In this document: positions 37,180-49,080 of the stretch, piece by piece
Position numbering within the stretch: position 1 is the stretch's first letter
How the letters are laid out: every line of letters begins with the position of its first letter
Assembly (NCBI GenBank): GCA_022829145.1
Contig: CM040761.1
Coordinates: forward strand, 16,550,245-16,614,244
From: Albula goreensis
Lineage: Eukaryota > Chordata > Actinopteri > Albuliformes > Albulidae
Direction: 5' to 3'
Length of the DNA stretch: 64,000 nucleotides
The notes under the pieces: generated by a model
The model's database searches: none
Seen by the model: only the letters and a program-made list of their open reading frames with translations
Told to the model about the DNA's origin: nothing
Made by a program: the position numbers and the translations under genes

Positions 37180-38770
37180 AGACCCCCTGGGCCATTCATG
37201 GCAGCGCTTCTGCAGTCCTTACCAACATGGGCATCTCCTCACTGCTGTCCCCCTGTCATGTGCTCATCCAGTCTCAACTCCCACGATGCACTGGGAGGAG
37301 GGAGGGGGTGCACCAGGGACTCTTATTCCTGCATGGTTTTGCCAAAGTAAAATGACTCCTGGCAGGAGTCTGGCCTGTTCCTGTAGTCAGTCTGTCGGCC
37401 AGCTGGAGAGAGACTAGAGCACCATGTTTATAGAGAGAGAGAGAGACAGTGAGAAAGAAAGGAAGAGACAGAGAGAGAGAGAGACAGAGACAGACAGGAA
37501 AAAGACAGCAGATACAAAAATGGACAAGACAGAGACAGACATGAGGAAGAACCAACATATCTGGATGCAAAAGTAATCCAGTCTTCCACGTAACCATCAA
37601 ATTAATCACGCTGTCCCTTCCCAGTGTACCAACACTCAACTCCCCAGCACTGGCTGATCTGCTACCCTTGGTTTGGTTTCTCTGCTCTATCTGCTTTTAC
37701 TTAGAAGGGTGCTTTCTTCCTCCCTCCAGCACAGGCCCATAGCAGTGATGGGAGAATGAGGCCATTCACCATAGTGAGGTCTCATGACCTCCAGGGTGAC
37801 TGGTGATAGTATGCGCTATCAGCAGTTTCAAGTGAGGATGTAAGTTGGTATAACTCACAGATATACATTTTGAGCATATGTCTGTGGGCTGAAATATATT
37901 TAATATATCCCCTACTTTTGCACTAACACATTAAAAATTGTTCCGGAGCATTGTAAAGTTGCTAAAATGTCTTGTGTTATCCAGCAAAAGATAGACCATG
38001 GTTCTCAACCTGGAATTATAGCTGTTACAGACAAGACAAACTGAGTTTAAAATGAAACATTTCATACACTTTTCACACTGGCCACATTTTTACATTATTA
38101 TTTTTTTGTTCTGTAACATTCAGATGTTTTTACAAATTTACAGAGAGTCAGCGATGTGCTGTTTTTTTACAGTCTGTGTAAAGTTACAAATGGTTGGCAA
38201 CCCTGAAACAGACACATATGACTCTATGTGCAGCAGCTCCCAGCAGCCTCATGGATCATGTCAGGCTCATTTATATAACCTCCCAGTGACGAGTCTCCAT
38301 CTCTACTGTACAGTCCCATTACCTACCAAACACACAAGAAGCGATGTGTGCGAGTCTTACCTTTTTGTAGTGGACAGCACAGCTGGAATCTTTTTTTCAA
38401 AATGCATGGATTTATAAACTGCAGTTTACTTGTGCTAAATGTTTATCCTGACCCTGCTTCATGTTCTAATGTGTTAAAATTGGATAGCTAGATTTCAATT
38501 ATCCTATATAAAATAGATTAGTGGACTTGTTTTGATTCTTTTAAAGAACTATTCACTCTTTACTACTCATACTAGAGTAAGAAATATTCATACTTCAGGG
38601 TATGCGTCAATATTTTCACTCGATACAGCTCTGTAGACAAAGTAACATGCAACTTGCATGCAAATTTCGAGTCACCATCCCTCATAAAAACATCACACAT
38701 TAAGCCTGTGTCTAGTTTTGAGATTACTGAGCATATTAAAAATCAATGGGCCAATTATGCACAATATGCT
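37180..38770. other. Intergenic, no gene seen
   Basis: No gene was recognised. GA/CAGA-rich sequence lies at 37431-37500. TGGTTCTCAACCTGG at about 38000-38014 resembles a hAT-Charlie-type transposon terminus, but no partner end was found nearby. Confidence 0.45.
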
Positions 38771-38771
38771 G

Positions 38772-38814
38772 GTGTGTAGACACGTTTTTGTCCTTCAAAA
38801 ACGCATCTACACAC
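38772..38814. repeat. Short hairpin with 19-bp arms and 5-base loop
   Basis: GTGTGTAGACACGTTTTTG (38772-38790) and CAAAAACGCATCTACACAC (38796-38814) are inverted copies matching at 17 of 19 positions, around the loop TCCTT. The structure is the same on both strands. It is shorter than a normal miRNA precursor. Confidence 0.85.
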
Positions 38815-39312
38815 TGAACCAAGCTTGTTTACTCCAGTTACCGACCCGCCCTGGGTAAGTGTTTAATGTCGGATCAGGCAGGAGCAATTAGGAGGAGTCG
38901 GCTGTGTTTCTCACCACACAGACCCCCCTCTGGGACCGCAGGGGGTGGGGAGGGGTGGCATGGCAACGGCCATATCCTCACATGGGACCACACCTCCTGC
39001 TCACCACCCTACCAACCGGAGTGGAAAGAACACAGAGCACAGTGGGGGGTGTGGGTGTTACTACGACAATGCATCCCTGTACATCCACACAGGGCCAGAT
39101 GTGATGGCTCTGATTTGAATAAAATCACAAGAGCATCTGACTGACGAGAGCAGGTCATTCAGCCAATCTTTGTAATCAGCAAAATGCATGAAATGTAAAT
39201 ATACACATGGTGTACACATGGTCAAATGTGGGCATGCACACACACATGCATCCACACACACACAAAACACACGTACACACGTACACACACGCACACACAC
39301 ACACACACAAAC

Positions 39313-39317
<5 letters not shown>

Positions 39318-39363
<46 letters not shown>
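39318..39363. repeat. (CA)23 microsatellite
   Basis: A perfect 46-base CA repeat at the end of a longer imperfect CA array that starts near 39236. Confidence 0.95.
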
Positions 39364-39364
<1 letters not shown>

Positions 39365-41764
39365 CAATATGGTTCTCTGCAGTATCCTGTTCTGTGCACC
39401 TTTTGACAAGGTGACAGATTCTTCCTATTCCAGCCCAGAACAGGGGAGCATCAGGAGGGAGAGGGTGAGCTCCACTGGGCCTGAGCAGGAGAGCAGCTGG
39501 GAGACATATGAGGAGCAGCAACGCTACGCTACAGCACAGACAGAGAGACACAGGGCTGATACATCTTCATTTCATGTTTCTGATATGCTGACAAATAAAA
39601 CATATCTAAAGCTTATCTGTTTTTTTGTGAATGTTCATTCATTCACAAATTTAACTTTAAGATGTATATCGCCTGGATATAATATGTGTTTTGCATGTCT
39701 AGACATCTTTGCGACACATAAGACAGAGGAATGCTTTTTTGGGGATCACACTTAAGGTGCTCTGCATGTAAAATGAATGACAGAAATTCCCAAAGCATTA
39801 ACACGCCAGATATCTTGTTTTATCCAGAAATAAAAATAAAAACCATGCAATTACTGTATATTCGACCCTGGCACCAGCAGCTAGAGCAGAGAAACAAGCA
39901 AAGATGAGGAGTGAGTGTTCAGGAGGAGAGCTGGACAAGAGGAACAAAGTTCACAAGAGATTATCAGCATGTGACAGAAATACAGCCACGGCCCTTGCAT
40001 TTCAAAACTTCCCCCTCTCTGTTTCTCCTTGCAGACACCCTTGGGCTGTCCCAAACAAGGCCTGACGTGAAGCTGGGGGCGAACTCTTGACCGCAGGCAA
40101 AACAACAAGCCTGGAGGACTACAGTGTGACTGTTTATGATCATTAAACTTTCATATGTTCTCATGTTCTAACATGTCCCTGTGCATGTGTTTCAGGGGCT
40201 GGATCTCGCGTTCACAGATTGACTTCAGAGTGTGGGCTTATAACAATAATCAGAATTATGCACCCCTGGCTTTAAATGCATTATTCTGAGTCATTTTAAA
40301 GCAATAAATTCCCCGGTAAAAATCTGAACAGGAGAGGTAATATGAACAAAGCTGTCCTGTACTACCGATTAATGCAGCTGAGAGAGTGGCCGAGTTTAAC
40401 CCATCAGAAATCGGTATGATTAAACGCTTTTCCTTCAGCTAACCGGGGGGGTGGGGGAAACACTGCATGCGTTCTCTCTGTTTGGACTCCCAGCAGCTTG
40501 GCCTGATTGATTTGCCATTGATTTGGCGGTTAGGGGGAAACAAGCAACAGAGGAGATTGTGTCGGTTGTCGAAACCGCCGTAAAAATCCTTATTAGCGAT
40601 CCATAACCATTTTCTTTGCAAGAGCAAATTAATATATGTGCCTTCTTGCCTAAAAAAATGTATATAAGCAGAAAATAGAGGATTTGCCTTCAGAATTTAC
40701 ACAAATCAACATGGAGTAATTTATTTTACTGCAGAAAGTGGATCCAGTGTTGAAAAGGTTATTATTTTTTTAATGATATATGGTGTGATTTAGACAAATA
40801 GTAACTAAACAAAAAAAGTGAATTTGAATTTGAATATTGTAAGGCTGCTCTTCCGAGTTGCACTGTTGGGTTAAGATGTGGCATTACCAGTGTAGTATGA
40901 GCAGAGCACACCGGACTGCATTTCTGTTTCCTTGATTGTTCTATTCGACTTCTCTGGCAGTAGCATCTCTAACATCTGTCTGTTGTGGATGTGGTGGAGA
41001 GATCTTACAGCCGGTGCTCCTTTACCCCAGGACAGGGGGTTCGCCCCTCTTCGAAGCGATTAGCATTCCTCCCAATAGCACCTCCTTCAGGCTGCCTTTT
41101 GCTGTGGTCGCCCTCCACCAGTCTCCACATGACACATCAGCCTGGAAGGGGACACAAGGGTAAGAGTGACATATCTGCACCCCCCCACAGCAGTACCCCA
41201 CCCCCCAAAACCCACACTGCTGCCATCGCCTAACCAACCCCCCACCCCCTTTAACCCTATCTGTTCCCCCTCTCTGCCCATGGTCCTCTTCACCCTACAG
41301 GTCATTGTGACAGCGATCCACAGTCTGCTACTGCTTACCCACTACCCCACAACGGCTCGCTAGTCACTCGTCACCTTCTCATCACTCTAATGGCACCGCT
41401 GGGCACCATCGAAAATGCGCCACAGTCACCGTCGCCTCTCGTGGGGCGGGCAGAGGTGCCGGGGGGTGTGAGGAAGGGGGGCGGGTGTGAGACAGCAGTG
41501 GGGGTCACTGATTAAGCTCCTCCACAGGCCTACAGACGCTACAACAATGCCAAGGGCTGTTAGGATATCCACAGAGCTCTTAATGCAGGAAGGCACCATC
41601 TGCCCCGCCCCCTCCCTGTGAGACGAGGCCTCTGTGGGTCACCTACACCAGACACAGGTCATGTGCAATCTCTCTCCTTCCATCACGGGGGAACCAGCGA
41701 GAAGGGGGAGCAGCCGAAATTCCTCCAAAAACCCACACGCCTTAAAGGCAAAAGATCAGTGAAT

Positions 41765-41815
41765 GTACTTGCCATACAATACAATGAAACTTTATTTAGA
41801 GTTAGTGCTTTGTGA
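41765..41815 (-). mobile_element. LINE 3' tail-like fragment
   Basis: On the minus strand the segment contains CAAAGCACTAACTCTAAATAAAGTTTCATTG. This follows the pattern AAAGC(G/A)CTATATAAATAAAGTTT found at the 3' ends of several teleost LINE families. Only the tail is recognisable. The 164-codon frame upstream of it on the same strand is hydrophobic and AT-driven and does not look like reverse transcriptase. Confidence 0.35.
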
Positions 41816-42594
41816 AACAAACAATAGAATGATAGATAAAGACACATAATGCAATAAACACAAATAACATACTTCACAAGAAAATGCAACAGGCACGAAG
41901 CTTGAAATCCAGGTGATGCAAGTTACAAGGAGTGTTGATAGATCAAATAGGAAAAATGTCCAAAACACTTGCATGCAGATGGTGAAGTGTTTGATTGCCC
42001 ATAACAAAAAGCATACTGGACTTTTTAGAAATGCATATCCATCTGTTTTTTTCCTTCTTTTTTTGTTGTAGGTTTGATGAAGCACCAAATACACACAGCA
42101 GTGATGGAGTGGGCCAAACAAGCAAAAAAACAGCATGGGTCCTTCCAGGATTGGAAGGAAAAGTAAAAATAAGTGATGCCATTTTGTTTTTGGAAAAAAA
42201 ACAGGGAATTCAAGGCCAGTTTTGAGGACTAGATTAAACTGATCACAAACCAGTAAAGCAACAAGGCTGACATAGAAAAGAACCATTTTATCTTGAAGAG
42301 AAACATCTTACTCGTCTGCTTGACCTCTGCAAAAGACAAGGACTCACTGCTGGTACCCATGTACCATATTGCCTAAAGTCAGCTGGGCTGTGATCCTTCA
42401 CTTGTTACACTTCCCAATTGTGTACCAGCACAGATTGTAAATTCCAAAATGATGACTTATTTCAAAACCCAATGGAACCCATTTTCCCAGAATACCATAC
42501 TGACATTACTTTTATGTAAATGTAAGTCACTGGCTGAGTTGTACCCTGCCTTTGCATTGGCGACCTGATTTATTTTAAATGTTCCCCTCCCTGG

Positions 42595-42640
42595 GATACC
42601 TCTGTGAAGTGCTCTATGAAACAAATGTGAATTGAACTGT
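42595..42640 (+). mobile_element. LINE 3' tail-like fragment
   Basis: CTGTGAAGTGCTCTATGAAACAAATGTGAATTGAACTG follows the pattern of L2/CR1-type LINE tails in fish (GTGAAGCGCTATATAAATAAA...GAATTGAATTG). No reverse transcriptase sequence is recognisable upstream. Confidence 0.4.
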
Positions 42641-45041
42641 ACTGAGCACAGCATCAGTTCACCTCCCTGTGTGAAGCAGCTTTTCATCAGTGCTGGCTTT
42701 TGCTTATTCACAGATCAGCCGAGCTGAGCGGCTCCTCGCTGCACAGATTGGCCCCTCTGCCCCTGTGTGAATGTGTCCTGCTGGCCCCAGGGCCAGACGC
42801 ACATGGAACCCCTCCCCCAGGAGGCGCCAGCTGCCCTCCTCCACGCCCTGTCCAACTGACGATGCCTCTCCATTCCGACGGAAGACCCTACCAGCCTGTC
42901 CCATTATTCCCTGAGCCTGATGAGGACCACTGTGGAGACTCTACATCACACTGTGCCATATGCCAACTTCCCACTTTGCTCTTTTCTTTTGTGTGCGTGT
43001 GTGTGTGTGTGTGTATTAAACCATGTCTGTGTGTGCATGTGCATGTGCATGTGCATGCATGCATAACTGTACGCATATGTAGAAGTACATACAAACATAG
43101 AGCCATGCTGGTCTTGCTCATGCTCTCGATATAGCTCGCTGTCTCACAGGCCCTCTCTCACATACACAAACACTCACACACACAAATTGCACATACATGT
43201 GCACTCAAGCCCTCACATATATATAAGCTTTTAATACCACTGCATGCATGCACCACAATGGCAGGGGGATGAAGGCTGCAGAGCAACACCACACAGCTCT
43301 GCATCTTGAGAGTGTTTGGAGCCAAAGCTCTCTCTTGAGTGCATTATGAGTTTGGACCCAATATCTTAGTTTGTAAAGTAAATGTCTTCAAAACAATGGT
43401 TTGGAATGGGGCAGAATGCTGGGAATGGCATGTCTGCAAACTGTCTACCAGCTCTCTTCCAGCTCCTACAGTCTCTGATATAAAGTATGACCCAAGCTGT
43501 GTTTCTTATGTAAAACATTAGGTCAGTATGGATCCATTTCCATCCCACAGAGCAGGAGCACACATTTAGTGAGGGCCAGTTTATGTTCTCGTTTTGCCCT
43601 CTTGCGTGTGTTATATGACTCTGTACTCCGGCTTTCTGAGGACCTGCCAGGTGCTTTATTGGTCACTGCACAGCCATTAAAGCAGGACGCTGGCCAGCAG
43701 TTACCTGCGCTTTTACGAGACACAAGATGGCAGAGCAAAGCCTTGCTGTCCTCCTCTCCCTGCTTCTCTTTTACTCTGCCTCGCTCTGTCTGTCTATGTC
43801 TATCCCTGAGGACCCAGCTTATAAAATGGGATTTTTAGTGGATCAGCAGTGAAGAAAATAATAATAAAAAACCATATTTCCTCTTTCACACAGCTTATTA
43901 ATACCCAAGATGAAATGTATCTGTCAGAAGAACATACTAAAGAAGTATTGACCAATAAATTCAGCTAGATCTTGTTTTCCAATCTGTTGATTTCTACCTG
44001 CTTTCATTTTCAGATGTCAGTGTTTTGATTATGTTCATCAATACCACTATTGCCACTAAAATACCACTAAAAAATAGGGACTGGCTGACTGAGTCACTGA
44101 TTGATTTATGGATTATTCAACTCTCTGATCGATTGATTAAAGCTTATACACTACTCTACATTTACACTAAAGTTTTTTGAATATGGACATAACACTAATG
44201 CAAACTCAATGAACAAAAAAATGGACAAAGACAGAGCCTGACAGCAGCAATCCCATAGGAATCCTCTGATGCTTCCACAAAAACACGTTTTTATGGCACA
44301 TCGGGGCTAGCGGACAGTGGGCATCGTCCAGCTTTAGAGAGGTTCCCATCAACACTCATGGAGTGTAAATTATGTTTTTAGAAGTCTGTGTGTGGGGGGT
44401 GGGGGTGTGTAGCCACAGCAGAGAGTAAGAGTTCCACCTGCTGTCCATAAATGGAACACTTTAATGGGGGAAAATTGAATTCTCACCTTCTCTCTCTTCT
44501 GCTCAAAATCTCCCCGCAGCACTGAGTTGTCAGGGATGTTATTGTTTTTCACCATGGGGGTAACTTTAAAAGGTGTGTTATGTTGAAGTTTCTGCCAGTG
44601 TTTTCCAGATATTAGTTGAGTGCCATTAATGGTGGTGTACATGTAGCAATTCCCAATCCTTCTGGAAGCCATAACCTGGGGGCAAGGACAAGGCACAGGT
44701 GAATGCTGTGGTTTGTATGAACAGCCTTGGCAGAGACCCCATGCCCAACATGGGAGCACTGTTGTCTTCAAGGACCAGAATGACTGATTCGGCCATAACT
44801 CCTGATTCAGTCTTCAGCAGGTTGTGTCAGTATATGTGTTACTCTGAAATGTCAGTAATACATCTTCTTATCAAGCTACTCATTCTGACAGGGTTATGAA
44901 AATATTTGTAACATTAAAGACATGGAAAAAAAATACTTTCAGGTGCAATGACACTTTCCAACAATAACTATTTCGATTCAGCCTAATGACATTTTAGTTA
45001 CTCAGTTGGACATTCAATTTAGAATAGAACTGAAAACATAT

Positions 45042-45064
<23 letters not shown>
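45042..45064. repeat. (AAT)n trinucleotide repeat
   Basis: Seven to eight AAT/TAA units followed by an A-run and further AAT/ATT units up to about 45095. Confidence 0.9.
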
Positions 45065-45072
<8 letters not shown>

Positions 45073-45459
45073 TAATAATTATTATTACTATTATTCCTGA
45101 TAAACAGACAGCCTTTACTTATATTTTTTTTTTACAGCCTTTAATAATAATAACAATTATAATAATAATGTGTCCATCCCATTATCTGATATTGACTGAA
45201 TTTGAAATTAAGTTGCCATTCATCCAACATTTCAGACCAGACTTGCTTCTCAGTTTTATTATCAAAAGGGAGAAAGTGTAAATGCCCTGCTTTCAGTCCT
45301 TATACACACTGAATTTACCCGGTTGGTGCTGAGGTGCCATGGGAGAGGGGTGGAGGAAGTGTGTGTGTGTATGTATGGGGGGGTGGAGGCGGAGTAGAGA
45401 GGGAGGGGTGGGGATGGCTGAAAACAGACAATACGATTCCACAAAATTATCCCGTTCCT

Positions 45460-46157
45460 CCGTCACTCAAGCTGCGCTTTATTAGGAGGCCCTGGTTTTT
45501 ATCTCGTCTCTTATATCGTTTGGCAAACTGGGCTCGACAACACCGGAAAAAGAGAGAGGAAGAACAGTGGGATTTTTCTACCTGCGTTTTCGTCAGAGAG
45601 TGGCTCTCGGTGTGTGTACGAGGGCTTTTATTTCCATCATCACCATCTCCCACAAGAAGAACGGAGAAATCTCTGCACGCGCTCCTCGATCCTATCAGTA
45701 CAACCATCTCTATTGTTTTCCAGCTGGGGGTCACGAGGCATCACTTTCTTAAGATTTTTATCTTCTAACAGTCTTCACGAGACCGCCTTTTCATTATTCT
45801 TATTTATTTTGAATCATAGAAGGAGGGTATTTTGAAAATATCCACTATACACAGAAAAAATTCTTTAAAATAAATTGCACTGTATTTCTATTACAAATAC
45901 TAGTGCGATATACAATATCATATTTGAGGAATAAACCGGTTGCTGCGTTTTATTTGTACAGTAATTTTACCTTTGAATAAATTGTCGTAACACAAATTTA
46001 ATGAGTCAGCGGAGGAGATGATTTGGACTGGACACAAGAATGTTTTATTCTAAGAGAAACCAACCAGAATCACTGTGATTACCGTGAGAGCTGTCGACGG
46101 AGTAACTCCTCAAAAGGACATTAAAGGACTGACTGTGCAAGTAAAAAAAAACGATCG
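45460..46157 (+). other. nhlh2: Probable non-coding 5' exon of nhlh2
   Basis: A strong donor (TCG|GTGAGT) lies at 46158 and a strong acceptor (TTTTTGTTTCAG) at 47392-47403. They define a 1246-base intron immediately upstream of the nhlh2 coding exon, matching the known spliced non-coding 5' exon of vertebrate NHLH2. The 5' limit is uncertain. I set it after the G-rich repeats at 45340-45420, where CpG-containing unique sequence begins. There is no clear TATA box. The short frames inside it would act only as upstream ORFs. Confidence 0.45.
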
Positions 46158-47446
46158 GTGAGTTTCACAATTTGTATGAAAACACATTGACTTTAATATT
46201 GTTTAAACAGTCGTATAGCTGATAAAGAAAATGCATTGTTATTTTTCTATTGTGATTACTTTATTTTCTTCAAAAACTGACTTTAACATTTGCATGTTTA
46301 ACTAGGATGAAAGTTATAACAGTGTACAATAACAGCTGTTGAAAAGGTAAACTAAAGGCTAAAAAGCAACATTTTTTTTATTTCTAAACTTTATTTTCAA
46401 GATTCAACGAAGAATAAATTCTGAGGTAGATTTGTTGTGACATGATTTCGATTAATAATATTACCCCGTAACTAATTTGGAAAATATGCATTTGGATTTA
46501 TTTTAAAATCTGAACCGTGTTTAAAGAACAACACTTTTTGTTCCTGTGCAAGATGCAACAGATTGATGCAAACGCTTTTGAGCGCTCACCCTGGCTGCAT
46601 ATTTCAGAGCTATATCATGGTGTCAGACAGCCAGTTTACCCGACATTTTCTTACTGTGACAGATGGTCAACTCGGAATGGTCAACAGTTCTGATAACAAT
46701 GTATTTCAATTTAGACCACTGCTGACTAGATGTCATATGAGAGAAATGTTGACCCAGGAAACGAAAACATGTTTGAAAAAGTGGTGTATTCTTGTATGCA
46801 AAAATAATTTCATGCACTTTTAATCGTTCTGCAGAGAGGCAAAATTTTGTGCGGAAATATGCCCTCACATTTGCTTGCTTGAAACACGTGTCTGTTGATT
46901 TGACTTAAATAACCTATCAAATTGGCAGATTGCATAAATATGCGCCTTGTCTACGAATTTATATATGTAAGTTCTAAGTTTTATTGTAATGCTACTGGGT
47001 AAAAATTTAAATCAGAGCAGTAGAATTGTCATACAAAGCAATTACTTTTTTACTTCACATTATCGTCAATGTGCATTCTTTGAAATTATACATTAATTTG
47101 ATACCTTTTAATACCATAAGGTATTAGTTAATAGCTCAAAGCGATTTAGTTTTAGCCTACACAGGAAAGTTGACGAAATTCTGTTGGAAGTAAAATTTGC
47201 AAAATCAAAATTGATTGCTAAAAACTTAATGAATTTTGTGAAATTTGTCTTAATTTAACTGGGCTGTCTTTGTAATCCATCCACAAAAAACCTTCAGGGT
47301 CAGGTTACAAATATGTACTCTTCCTTTCCGCAACTGAGATCTCATAGTTTCTTGTGAGGCAGACTGGCAAACAACATTTGACTGTTACATGTTTTTGTTT
47401 CAGAAACTGAAGTTAAATTACAAAGAAATAAATTGAAAATCTGAAA

Positions 47447-47815
47447 ATGATGCTGAGTCCAGACCAGCCTGATTCCGACCTTCCGTGGGGCCAGTCCGAC
47501 GCAGAATCGGTGCTCCATGATATCAAGATTGGCTGTGTCTCCGACGAGCCGATGGAGGGAGAGGGGAAGACGAGGTCCCTTGCTCCGCAAGCTCTGAGCC
47601 GAGAAGAGAAGCGACGGAGGAGGCGCGCAACGGCCAAATATCGCTCTGCCCACGCCACCCGCGAGCGAATCCGTGTGGAAGCCTTCAACGTGGCCTTCGC
47701 CGAACTGAGGAAGTTGCTGCCGACCCTGCCGCCAGATAAGAAGCTTTCCAAAATCGAGATTCTTAGGCTGGCCATTTGCTACATCTCCTATCTCAACCAC
47801 GTGTTGGACGTTTAG
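47447..47815 (+). CDS. nhlh2: Nescient helix-loop-helix 2 (NHLH2/NSCL2/HEN2), 122 residues
   Basis: This is a class II bHLH transcription factor of neurons and neuroendocrine cells. It acts in the nucleus and binds E-boxes as a dimer, usually with E-proteins. The protein starts MMLSPDQ, which distinguishes NHLH2 from NHLH1. A variable linker runs to about residue 50, followed by [20 protein letters not shown] (51-70). The basic region carries the DNA-contacting E73 in TRERIR; helix 1 is at about 77-90, the loop PTLPPDKK at 92-99, and helix 2 at 100-120, ending in [15 protein letters not shown] rather than KYRTAHA also favours NHLH2. Mammalian NHLH2 is about 135 residues; here the linker is shorter. 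Residue 82 is Val where I recall Leu in mammals. The whole coding region is in one exon after the acceptor at 47403, with a second in-frame ATG directly following. No neighbouring gene lies within 40 kb upstream. Confidence 0.96.
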   Translation: MMLSPDQPDSDLPWGQSDAESVLHDIKIGCVSDEPMEGEGKTRSLAPQALSREEKRRRRRATAKYRSAHATRERIRVEAFNVAFAELRKLLPTLPPDKKLSKIEILRLAICYISYLNHVLDV

Positions 47816-48545
47816 ACAAGCGATCTTCTTGACAAGGAAAATCTTGCAGTAAAAAAAATGTTTTTACAGGAGATAGGGGAAATGTGCATACCCAGAGAAA
47901 CATAATTAGGCTATGTTATTTTATTGATGCTATTAATCATAAAACCTGGACTCCCATAAGCCGAAGAGGGGAGGTTCAGGAGGGTGGGAACTTTGGGCTT
48001 CCCCATTTAAGTGAGAAACTTGGGATTTATTTAAATCAAAAAACACCAAGACGGTGTTTCAAAGGAGTTAAACTCCACCATTCCACAGTTAGTATAGGCT
48101 ACCTTGAGTCCGGTAACAACTTGGTTGTGCTGTGCAACAGCTGTCCTAATCACTTTTAATCATTAGAAAAACAAGATTGCAATAATTTCATAATGGGGTA
48201 TATAAAAAGGGGCTGGATTATGAAATTTAAAATCTTATTAAAGCTGTCATTCTTGCTAGCTTTCAGATGGCAAAATCACGATGAGATTTAACAACAGTCA
48301 ACGGTTTGCTTTGGATATTTTGTACTGTTTTTCAATGTTTAGTTAAAACATATTTGGTGATGGTTTACGTAACAAGGGATTCAAGTAAACGATGGAAACA
48401 ATAAGTGAAATAGGCCTAGGATAAAGGAATCACCAATAATAGCTGCTCAATAATATATGGTGAAGGATATGTAAAAAAAGGGAGAGAAAAGTTAAAATAT
48501 GTATAAGTGCCACTACTTAAGAGACATCAAATTGTGACCTTAATC

Positions 48546-48640
48546 ATTATTTATTTATTTATTTACTTATTTACTTTATCTGTATTTATTTACTTTTGAC
48601 AATATTCAAGTTGTTTTATTTATTCATCTATTTATCTTTA
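48546..48640 (+). promoter_or_regulatory. nhlh2: AU-rich element in the nhlh2 3' UTR
   Basis: Overlapping ATTTATTTATTTATTTAC at about 48550-48567 is followed by further ATTTA pentamers near 48585-48590, 48618 and 48629. Clustered, overlapping AUUUA in a 3' UTR is the hallmark of class II AU-rich elements that promote rapid mRNA decay through TTP/AUF1-type proteins. HuB/HuD-type neuronal proteins bind the same sequences. Confidence 0.5.
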
Positions 48641-49057
48641 CATTGTGTCTTTTTTATAAATCAGTGTCCGCTGTTTACGTATAAATGTATGTATAATTAT
48701 TTATGTATAATTATTTATATTTTAGACTGTGGTGTTGGACTATGAGTGATGTTGTTGCTCTTCAATTGCACTTTTCAGTGAAATTTTAAGTTGTAAGTAT
48801 TTTGTAAATGGAATTGTACGTCAAACAACCTATCATTGATTGTTATCATTTTTGTTGAAAATGTACTGTATGTCTAGCAACGATAAGCACTTCAACTTAG
48901 ATATCTTGTATCAACTTTCTTTGTAGTTGTCTGAGTGTTAAGGGGATGGCTGCTTGGAGTTTAAATTTACTGGTGTGGAAGACAAATATTTTTGTTCTTT
49001 GGCGCCCTATTCACAATTAATTTTAGAGTTTGAAATTAAAACGTTGGAGGAAACAGC

Positions 49058-49063
49058 AATAAA
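49058..49063 (+). terminator. nhlh2: Polyadenylation signal of nhlh2
   Basis: AATAAA about 1.24 kb after the nhlh2 stop codon, at the end of a continuous AT-rich 3' UTR-like region. Confidence 0.5.
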
Positions 49064-49080
49064 GAAAAGAAATGCGGCCG

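Larger units (their letters stand above)
38820..45330. other. Intergenic upstream of nhlh2, no gene seen
   Basis: The stretch contains a CA array at 39236-39363, a candidate regulatory block at 40200-40640, LINE tail-like sequences at 41765-41815 (minus) and 42595-42640 (plus), and (AAT)n at 45042-45064. A GC-rich block at 42700-42960 sits just after a good splice acceptor at 42713, but its translation matches nothing I know. Confidence 0.5.
47816..49080 (+). other. nhlh2: 3' UTR of nhlh2
   Basis: AT-rich sequence runs from the stop codon to the first plausible AATAAA with a downstream context at 49058-49063. It includes ATTTA-rich blocks (48546-48640). The extent is inferred from the signal only; shorter 3' ends are possible. 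Confidence 0.5.

Noticed and set aside
41792-42286. 164-codon hydrophobic minus-strand frame
   Set aside because: Phe/Leu-rich because of T-rich sequence. It overlaps a LINE tail and lacks reverse-transcriptase or transporter motifs.
45334-45768. 144-codon frame upstream of nhlh2
   Set aside because: It begins in a GT/GGGGG-rich repeat and lies in the inferred non-coding leader. Overlapping frames on both strands are equally open.
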